This document shows positions 56,074 to 64,000 of a stretch of 64,000 nt of DNA, in pieces. How positions within the stretch are numbered: the first letter of the stretch is position 1; each line of letters begins with the position of its first letter. The DNA lies in contig SJOL01002335.1 in NCBI GenBank assembly GCA_004794785.1, positions 653,382 to 717,381 of the forward strand, in the 5' to 3' direction. The notes under the pieces are model-generated. The model had not been told where the DNA came from. It saw nothing but the letters and a program-made list of their open reading frames with translations, and did not search any database. The DNA is from Opisthorchis felineus. Taxonomy: Eukaryota; Platyhelminthes; Trematoda; Opisthorchiida; Opisthorchiidae. Made by a program: the position numbers and the translations under genes.

Positions 56074-56208
56074 ACTATGGTATTTCGATACGGGTTAAGA
56101 ACACGGCAGTTTGTTACCTTCACGTTGGATTTTAAGACTTTTGCATTCACAATTCAGCATCATGTTCCTCATTCCCAAATGTATCCCGACCAATATTCAG
56201 TTCTTCAG
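56074..56208 (+). CDS. Candidate 135-bp internal exon, unrecognised
   Basis: Acceptor TATATCTGGTACAG ends at 56073 and donor CAG|GTGCGG is at 56208/56209. The 45 codons are open with phase 0 at both ends. The peptide includes FRYGLRTRQFVTFTLDFKTF and ends QMYPDQYSVLQ, alternating hydrophobic residues suggesting beta strands. The donor deviates from GTRAGT. No partner exon or family was recognised. Confidence 0.35.
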
Positions 56209-59044
56209 GTGCGGGGTCTTAAAAAACCCTGTTGTCTGAGGAATTCGCAAAGTAGTTTATATTGGATAGATGAAGTCTAGAGTGCCCAGTGTCTTACCTG
56301 TTCAGTCCTATGTGTGAAAATGAAAAAGATAAATTTTAGGACCCAGGATGCCCTTAGCACAGACGTTCCAGTGGCAGCTTAGCCGTAGGGTATTTAACCA
56401 AATAAGAGTAGTTGATAAGTTCCGCCAGATTATGTCAGGTGTGAGGGTTGGCATGAGGGATGAGATTAATCAGTGTTATTAACGCGAGTCACGTGATATC
56501 ACACAGACAAAGAGAATCCATTTGTCATAAGAGGGCAAGAGGGAGCCTGTCGGTCCATCGGGCAATTCTCGTCATTTACTTTTTAGCAGTGACTATTTTC
56601 TATCTGGTTTTTTTTAATCAGCATGCCAGCGTACTCTACAGTCGATATTATATGCGCTTGGTCCAATACCCCCTTTGTTAAACTCTAAGTGCTCGTGACA
56701 AATGGAGCCCAAAGTCGGCTTTTTCAGGTAGCATTACAGCCACTTCATTGGATTTGAAATCGAGTGACTGGCTGCTTTAGGAATCGATCTTCATAAGACC
56801 GTTGATCCGCAGCACTAAAATTTGACATCGAACGCATAATAGTAGTGGTAATCACCCAATCACCGGTACGCATAAAAGATCTCATCACATTTCTTTAGCT
56901 GACTCCGACAAGCTATTTTCTGGGAGTGAATGGTACTTTTCCCAGTGTGCCGAATGTTTAGCAGGCGTCGTCTTACCGATAGACACAACCCCGGGGAATC
57001 CCGTTGCACTATTTTACCACCGTCTTTCATCGACCTGATTCAGTTCTCTCAGGAAACTGGGACGTTTGTAAACAAGATCAGTGTTTCCCACAAAAAGCCG
57101 TCTCGTTGCATAGGTTCACCTAATCATTTAACTGTGGTTTACCGAAGTCGATGACAGGTTTTTGGCCACACGATTCGTTGAATCATCACAGCTGTTCATC
57201 GTATTTCTCCCCTGGTGACCCAGCGCAACTCCGACATTCTAATCAACACGACAGTACGACACCTTACTAAAATGGACCAGGAATTTATGCACCCGAAAAC
57301 GAGCAATATGTTTACGTTTACTCGATATTTTTCTGTTTCTGTCATTCTATTCACTCAGGAGTTGTTGTCCTCATTTGCCAGTGAATAACAAATAATACGG
57401 CGATATAAATTATTGTCAATCTTTTGTTCTTCCACAGTGATAAAACCCTATCTTGTCAGCGTACCGCAGTGGCTGCTTGGCAAGATTGTGGTGGCGAACG
57501 AACGAGCGTGATTGAGTGAACTATTCTTTTACTCAGGATCACCCTGACAAGAAATCATTTATCCAAGGAAATGCCCCATAACACATAGTTCTTTGCGCTG
57601 ACAACTTTCCAACCTTTCCCTGGACCATAAAACGAACAATTTATGGCTCCATAAATGATTGATTCACGCGCGGGTAGTGACTGGATAACATAGTGTTTTT
57701 GTTCTTGAACTACTCAGGTCCAAATCCTCCTTGTAGCTGACTTTCGCCTGCCATTTCAGAAACAAGTACTCTTGTTTTTTATCAAGGATGATGGAAAAAG
57801 TCTCCCTTTACAGTTGAGGTTAACGTGATGGAAATGCACTTTAGGAGTGTTTTGTTAGTTCGCTGTCACACAGGGGCGACAGACGCCATTAGCACCACCG
57901 ATGTATTATCGTCAGATACCAAGGGGCTCTGTGGGATATGGCTTGATTTACTATTTTTGTTCGGATGATCTGAACCACAAAGTTGCACATACAGTTGGAA
58001 TGCGGACTGAAGTTCATGGGACTTGCAACGCAGGGTGAACTACCGCGCGATAACGGGTTATTAATCGATTTTCCAATAACTGCTATTGTTCGCCGTAATA
58101 TTAGGGTAGTAAAATGGGCATTTTAACTATTCAAGGAAGTCCCTATGAGAACAGTCAATGGGTATCATGTCCCACTGGTAAGTGTTATACCCACTCACTC
58201 GCCGCACTGTCGAATAGATGGAGTATTCTACCATAACCGAAGTGGAGAGGCGCAGCACACAGAAAAATGCTTTTGGGGAAGCAAACGTCCGCCACCCCTT
58301 GATTATGGCCTCTGAGTCATCAGTAGTGAATCAGTCTGTAGGTGACGTTAGCCAAGTTATCCAAACCAAGCTTTCAGCATTAGGTGCGCACAGGAGTGCA
58401 GATGGTTTCCACTCGTCTGTTAGGTGTCTTATCACTGGTGATACTCAATGGACAAGTATAGTTAAAATATACTATTTGAAGGCGCGCAGAATGTGGTGAG
58501 AGACTGAGATCTGTGATAACTCTGCTTTGGTGTGCTGAAGGTCCACAATTTAAAACCACAATCTGTCTAGCTGAGGAAAGCTGCGAATGACTCCTAACGA
58601 AATGGTTACTGACCAACTGTCCACTGTGAAGTATGGATCGAGGTGCGGTCATCAGAATGTCAGTAACTGTTTTTCACCCTTCTTGGCATATCGGTCACTG
58701 CCTTGAGACAAAATTAGGACCGATAGTGTATCGATATTGAATCCATTCAGCCCAGACGCACCACGGAATGCGTGCTCAATTATCAGACCTTACTTGGTGT
58801 CTCCTTTGAGATGGGGGTGGTGACTTCATTGTCCCCTGGGTACAGAACATTGGGATTGATATCCCTAGAGTGGTAGTTGATGGACCGCACCACACGTATT
58901 ACTGAGGTCGCAAATTTAGTGGGTTTGTGCTAGAAAGTTGGCTATCGTCTGGCTGCTTAGAATCGAAATCAGTCCATAACAAATTCCGGGTAAATATCCT
59001 CTAAAACTTTCAAATTATCCGCCACATCAAAATGACCCAAAATG
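56209..59044. other. Intergenic; one open frame of 93 codons
   Basis: 58218-58499 (plus) starts with ATG and encodes a Ser/Val-rich peptide (ESSVVNQSVGDVSQVIQ) with no recognised family. No local repeat family was noticed. Confidence 0.3.
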
Positions 59045-59495
59045 AACTCGACGAATACAATCTTTTGCATACCAATTTTGTTATGGAAGACTTAGGTAAA
59101 TCCTAGCTGAATACGTCTTCTATGATGTTCTTCTTCAACTGACGGTGCTGCTCCAGGCTGCCCCATGTTTCATTTGATAGGATATTTGAGATATCGCAAG
59201 AGGTTGTTTAGAACTAACACAATAATCACAAGTTTGATGAAGACTCTCCGGCATCCCACAACCGGTTTCGGCTTTCCACCTCGGACTCATCAAGTAGACA
59301 TGTTCTCCGAATTTCCGTTAACCTTAAGTTCTACTTGAACCTAAATTGCACGAAATTCGGCAAGTACACTCATTGGTATACCAATTTGTTCTTCCCTAGA
59401 GACTCAGCTGGAACCCAGCTGAATCTCTCGTTTATGATATTCTTTAACTAAACGTGCTGCACAGGGGCTATATAGTTTTCTAGTTGGTATAATGG
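59045..59495 (-). repeat. Ribozyme repeat, about 1.5 decayed units
   Basis: Unit blocks recur on both sides of one dead ribozyme (59252-59297; GGCTTTCCACCTCGG replaces stem II and the CUGAUGA complement reads TCATCAA). The TGCTGC landmark at 59146 and 59455 suggests a unit of about 310 bp. Confidence 0.75.
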
Positions 59496-60034
59496 TGGAA
59501 TATGAACAATTCGGCAAGCGAACAAAAGCTGCGGGGTGTAGGCGTTTTGCTTTCAACTCTTAAGCCGCAATAATAAAAAACCACCAATTTTACATCATTG
59601 TGAGAGCAAAATGCTATAAAACAGTGGGAGGGAGCCAGTCGTATTATGAGCCAATCTAGCCCTTTGGGAGGCAAGCTGGTAGGTTTTGTGAGAGCGGTTT
59701 TTGCGCACAAGCTGATTCAGTATTGATTGATCAACATGACCTCCCTGAAAGCTAACGATTTTGAGTTGACACTGCTCAGTAAAATTCCGAAAGATATACT
59801 GGGGTCATTCCTGCTTGTAATTGATAGAATGTTTGTCGATTGAAGAGGTTCTCAGCTTTCACGCTGTCAATCAATCGATCAATCAGTCACCTGACTAAAA
59901 AAAGAGACAAATATTCGAAAGAGTGTTTGCATATGCGGCGCATACCGGAGTTAGAGAGGTCTCTTTGAAGGGGGCAGGATTAGTCGGGCCGTTGGGTATG
60001 TACCCGCAATTACAGCTATAAATTTTGCAGTACA
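59496..60034. other. Spacer between ribozyme repeats
   Basis: No gene or other repeat was recognised. A short run of CAATCAATCGATCAATCAG lies at about 59868-59886. Confidence 0.4.
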
Positions 60035-60165
60035 CTTTTGCAACATAACACCACTTATAAGTTCGCTCAAAACTATTGGATAACCCATTACTGGTTTCGC
60101 CTTCCTCCTTGAAGCTCACTAGGTAGGCGTTGTTTTTGAGTTCATCTGTCCACCCAGTAATTCTA
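60035..60165 (-). repeat. Ribozyme repeat, strongly decayed
   Basis: CACCACTTATAAG, CCATTACTGGTTTCGCC and GCTCACTAGGTAGGCG identify it. Stem II and CUGAUGA are lost. Confidence 0.6.
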
Positions 60166-60185
60166 GAATAAACTCTGACAGTATG

Positions 60186-60348
60186 GACGTAATACACTAC
60201 TCATAAGGTTGCTGAAAACTCTTCGACAGGTCACGACCCAGTTTCACCTTTCTTGAGGCGCATCAGGTAGGCGCAATCCCCAAGTTTACGTCAACCTTAT
60301 GTTCTATTTGAATCCAAATTGGAACCCAAATGAGTGTATTTTTCGGAA
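60186..60348 (-). repeat. Ribozyme repeat, decayed, with small inverted tail
   Basis: The ribozyme (60228-60272) reads CUGAUGC for CUGAUGA, and ACCGGU is lost (ACCCAG on the plus strand). From about 60322 a short plus-oriented piece (AAATGAGTGTATTTTTCGG) follows, again giving the minus-then-plus order. Confidence 0.7.
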
Positions 60349-62098
60349 CTCTGACAGTATTTTCAGTTCAGATTTAAGTTCAAGAAGTATTTCATTTTTC
60401 AGCTCATTTAAACATTCAATTCAAACCTCCATTTCAAGAAACAATATCACTGAATTTCGTCGCCCTACACATTCCAGTTATATCTTTCTAGCTTATTCCT
60501 ACCCACGTTAGCCGGGAACCAGGTCTACGGACAGAAAGATCAAAATAGCCGTCTTTTAGAGGAAAGAATCAGTACAGATGAGAGCACACATTCGGGACGG
60601 AATGACTTCAGTGCCTAAAAAATATCAGAAGAATTGCACAACTAACATAGAGGAAACCAAAGCCATTGATTTGAAGACATTTTCTAGGCTGGATATTTTG
60701 AGCAGACCGCAAAATACTATTCGGAACTCTTCAGAACCCTCGCGCGTACGCTCCTAAAAACGATCATTTTTCTCACAGCGCTCGCACGCACTTCATACTG
60801 GTTGATGTCACTTTGTGAGACAACTGCAATTGTCCACTTCTAGAGTAAGATACCATATCTTAGAACTGGCACATTTTCGTGGATCTCGTGGAACACTTCA
60901 AAAATACAGTCCAGTGAAGAGATCAATTTTATCGTACTTTCAGGGATTCGGCCTTTGACTGGTAGGATCTGAATGCTCTGTCTACCAGCGTTTTACCACT
61001 GTCTACCTGGATTTTCGGCACAACTTCTTCTACTGTTGGTTCGTTTATTACTGTAATATTTGGCTTTTTAAATTATCGGTGTAAAGAAAGTGATTTGTAA
61101 TGGACATGTATAAAGAAAGAATTTACCAGACTCAATCTCCTACGAACCGTATGGATGTTTATGCCTCGAGCATTCGGAACGGATCTGCGAGCCAACATGG
61201 TCAATCCACTGGACGTCCGAGTAAATCACAAGCGGTATGCGCGGAACCGAATGTGATGCTACGCAAAACCTAATGATGATGACCTAAACCTTGGAGGAAT
61301 TTGATCAGTGGATAAACACGCAGAGGCCTTTTGGATGCCATCAGTTGGCCTAGGCATGATGGCGTAACAACGAGCACCAGCACCGGCTGTTTAACATCTA
61401 GGCACTGGCCTTATCCGTCAATTCCTCCAAGTTCTAGCGGAATTCGTACTTGCCGTAGCAAAATTCCTTGCCCATTACTGGGCCGTTTAGGTAGGAATGC
61501 ATACTCGGGCGACGAACCCGAAGTTGCAATAACTCTTTCGTCATGTGACAGTAGAGTCGAGCAATTAGAAATCGTAGCAGAATGACCTTCAGAAGATGTA
61601 GGCTCGTGGGGGAGACTTATCTGGGTGATTCACTGGCATTTCTGTGGTTGTTTGGTGTGTGAATGCATCAATGAATTGCGGCTCCGATTCTGCTACGCAG
61701 CCTCAAACTTGTGCAGACGATAGTTCACCGTCAATTATCAGAGGCCTACTTATATCCGAAAACAAGGTTGCGGTTTTTCAAACTTACTTGAAAGTTATCA
61801 CAATAGTGGGATGTTTGCTGCTCTCGGATTCGAGCTCCTTTCTTCACTTGACTTTAACCAACCATTCGCTTCACGTTGCTTATTGGGGTTAGCTCATTGC
61901 ATACCAAGGAGCATCAGAGTCTGATGATTTTGGCTTGCTTGAAAACCATCCGAATCAATGGTAAAGTGCACTGGTAAGTAGACTGTTTCGTGCAGTTCAT
62001 TTTGTCGTCGGTATAGCGCCCATGTTTTGCTACGACATTAAGGCACTACGCGAGCTCGGTACGCTGCGACTGCTATTGCTTCAAAAGCGTCCACCTAT
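60349..62098. other. Intergenic, weak open frames
   Basis: 61331-61585 (plus, 84 codons) is Ser/Pro/Arg-rich and coding-like but lacks an ATG and a good acceptor. Nothing else was recognised. Confidence 0.3.
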
Positions 62099-62509
62099 GT
62101 GACCAAATGCAGTGCCTATCTGGACAACCCAAGCATGCATTCCGTCGACAAGTCTATGGACAGGGCAGTACCGCTGCAGGCTACCCCACGGCTAGAGAGA
62201 ATGAACATGTTTATTCGAAAAACGAATTCGAATGTGTCCGATATTGTTTTGCTTATTTACGAATGTCATCCAAATTTTCAACACTTTTCACGTTTACGAA
62301 CATGTCCTGACCATGGAGGTGTGACACATCGAGCACTCAATGGCATGGTCTACCTCTTCATGAAAATCCGTCTCTACGTTCTCCCTTCACTGGTAGAGTT
62401 TCACAAAATTTACATGGTCATCCAGCAAGAATATTACAACCAGACGAAAAACCTATCAGATATTGCGAAATTCTTGAGCGTCAGGCTCACAGAGTGCTTT
62501 ATTGATTAG
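62099..62509 (+). CDS. Hypothetical open frame, 136 codons
   Basis: It is the second-longest plus-strand frame of the window and the longest outside the ribozyme array. There is no ATG at the 5' end (first internal Met codons near 62135). It contains SDIVLLIYECHPNFQHFSRL, YLFMKIRLYVLPSLVEFHKIY and SDIAKFLSVRLTECF. No family was recognised and no splice sites were assigned. It could be an exon or a decayed retroelement piece, or chance. Confidence 0.25.
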   Translation: MTKCSAYLDNPSMHSVDKSMDRAVPLQATPRLERMNMFIRKTNSNVSDIVLLIYECHPNFQHFSRLRTCPDHGGVTHRALNGMVYLFMKIRLYVLPSLVEFHKIYMVIQQEYYNQTKNLSDIAKFLSVRLTECFID

Positions 62510-63065
62510 TCTTTGAGTTGACACTCCGCTCAACTGTGGTGAATATGACCGAAGCCTTCAACTTGCTCCAAGCATTCCAGAGCCAATCAGTGATACCCAG
62601 CAACTGAACATAGTGAATCGAATATGCAAAAACTCAGTTAAATTCACTCGGTCTAGGACAGAGTTCGAATAGGAGTTGCCTTCCACTATGCGTGAAGGAA
62701 GCTATTGCAGGTAGTCCATCTTTACGAACTGAATGAATGGCTGCAGGCTGGATTGAAAAGATGGAACGGAAGTACAATTGTCCGGTTTCGTTAACACGTT
62801 TTCTTCTGTCAGGTCATACAGTCTTTTAGCTAACGAAGCCTTTTTTTGGATAAATACTCCGTCAAGCATGTTGTGTTATTGGTTGCATAGTGCACATCCA
62901 GCTTGGCCACATTCCCATTGTTGTTACAGCACAGTCTCCTGAAAGCATACCAAACTGTGGGTGGTAACATTGACTACAATGAAGCAACGCAGTAATGTTA
63001 CACCTCATCTTTTGATGGATTCAGGCTGATGCTCTCCAGCTGAAACAGTAGGTTCTTCCACTCAC
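62510..63065. other. Intergenic, nothing recognised
   Basis: No frame or repeat of note. Confidence 0.4.
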
Positions 63066-63185
63066 ATGACACTGCTCATGAAGTTGGTGAAAACTATGAC
63101 GAATCCACTTCTGGTTTCTGTCTTCATGAAACTCACCAGATTCGTCTAGTCTCCGGATTTCCATCATACTCGAATACCAAACTGC
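63066..63185 (-). repeat. Ribozyme repeat, very decayed
   Basis: ACACTGCTCATGAAGTTGGTG, AAAACTATGACGAATCCAC, TCTGGTTTCTGTCTTC and CTCACCAG follow the order of the minus copies. No core element is intact. Confidence 0.5.
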
Positions 63186-64000
63186 TCGTGAGTTCTTTCG
63201 CTTTCTGCCATGGAAGGTTTTCACATAATGTATGATTTTTATTGTGTTGCCAACAGGCATACATAAGTAGTCCTACTAAAGCTATTCCGCTTCCAAAGGA
63301 ACTCATCAAAGTTGATCTCTTCCGACACTTGATCCTTCCTAAAAGAAACCTAACCATTCGAAAAATTAACAAATGACTAACTACATCTGATTGCAGCGTT
63401 GTAAAACTAAATAAAGGACGTCTCCAAGAATTTCGCATTGCGGCTTTGACGTTGTTTTGCATCACAGGGTCGGAGTGGGTGGCCTTTGTTTGGAGACAAG
63501 GATATGGGGTCAATCTTTGGATAACAGAGTCAGCTGACTTTATTCAGGTAGAAGTGACCCCGTTTTGGAGAGACTTCCGTACGTTTACTGTCGTCAAAAT
63601 CAGTGACTGTTGGTACTGATGCTTCCCTGCAGTACGAGCACGAAAAGCCTAGACTGGATGGATCCTAGTAATTAACTGGCAATCAATTTTGTTCACCAAA
63701 ACGTCGATTTGGGATGTCGCACCCACAAATTCCAGGCAGACGTTATCGCTTTATCACACGTGACTCTCTTCACATTTAGCTTCACTTGCCACTGTTGTTT
63801 TCAAGTTTGTGTAAACAAGACGAGGTAATCCAGTTCTGTTGTGCTGTCATCCAAATACATTTATTTGTGAGAATCGGCTTAGTGCGTACTGCTAGGTTTC
63901 TCGTGGTAGGTGCAAAATCGTTTACCGAGGCAAGTCTTGATAAAACCTCTACTATTTATGATATCCCAATATGATGGACACCAGTCAACCGTTTTTTAGG
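63186..64000. other. Intergenic, nothing recognised
   Basis: A minus frame of 126 codons (63133-63513) overlaps the decayed repeat and has no recognised motif. Confidence 0.35.

Noticed and set aside
62099..62509. Transposase or viral gene
   Set aside because: No catalytic triad, zinc-binding or other signature motif can be pointed to. Kept only as a hypothetical frame.

Overview
The window looks like gene-poor, repeat-rich nuclear DNA of a flatworm, most probably a digenean trematode of the liver- or lung-fluke type. This is an inference. The sequence shows no bacterial gene organisation, splice-signal-bracketed short exon candidates, a divergent intronless histone H3 copy, a Penelope-like retroelement with a GIY-YIG endonuclease domain, a LINE 3' fragment, an LTR with a primer-binding site of the TGGTGAC type, two tRNA-derived SINE families, and many copies of a roughly 300-bp repeat that carries a hammerhead ribozyme. 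No complete ordinary gene can be assembled from the window.

The dominant structure is the ribozyme repeat. At least 25 segments belong to it, spread from about 0.3 kb to 63 kb. Seven retain every invariant hammerhead core residue: CUGAUGA, a GCCC/GGGC-type stem II, GAAA, a minimal self-complementary ACCGGU stem III, and a stem I of about six pairs. Two of the seven lie in a tandem array with a 297-bp period (5914-6593). This is the layout of metazoan retrozymes, small non-autonomous retroelements that use the ribozyme to release unit-length RNA, or of Penelope-derived terminal repeats. In most multi-part loci a minus copy is followed directly by a plus copy, so the two 5' ends face each other. 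One locus (15.1-15.4 kb) is a near-perfect hairpin with an intact ribozyme on each strand. One insertion (18941-19191) is flanked by a 12-bp direct repeat.

Region by region: 0-6.6 kb holds decayed ribozyme repeats, the LINE fragment and the tandem array. 7-11 kb has a SINE, more ribozyme repeats and two exon candidates. 14-15.4 kb has a SINE and the hairpin locus. 17.9-18.3 kb is the H3 copy. 18.9-22.6 kb holds the flanked ribozyme insertion, the LTR and SINEs. 22.8-23.4 kb is a second ribozyme-repeat hairpin. 29-35.5 kb has SINEs and a mosaic ribozyme locus. 36-43.7 kb has decayed ribozyme repeats, a tetranucleotide satellite, candidate exons on the minus strand and a Penelope-type hammerhead candidate. 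45.9 kb is a pentanucleotide satellite. 47.9-48.9 kb has two phase-compatible exon candidates. 50.0-50.9 kb is the dead Penelope-like element. 55-63 kb has one intact and several decayed ribozyme repeats.

Functionally, the plausible story is parasitic: ribozyme repeats transcribed as multimers, self-cleaved and reinserted by the reverse transcriptase of Penelope-like elements. The only such element seen here is dead, so active partners would have to be elsewhere in the genome. Exon calls rest on open frame, splice signals and phase only and are weak.
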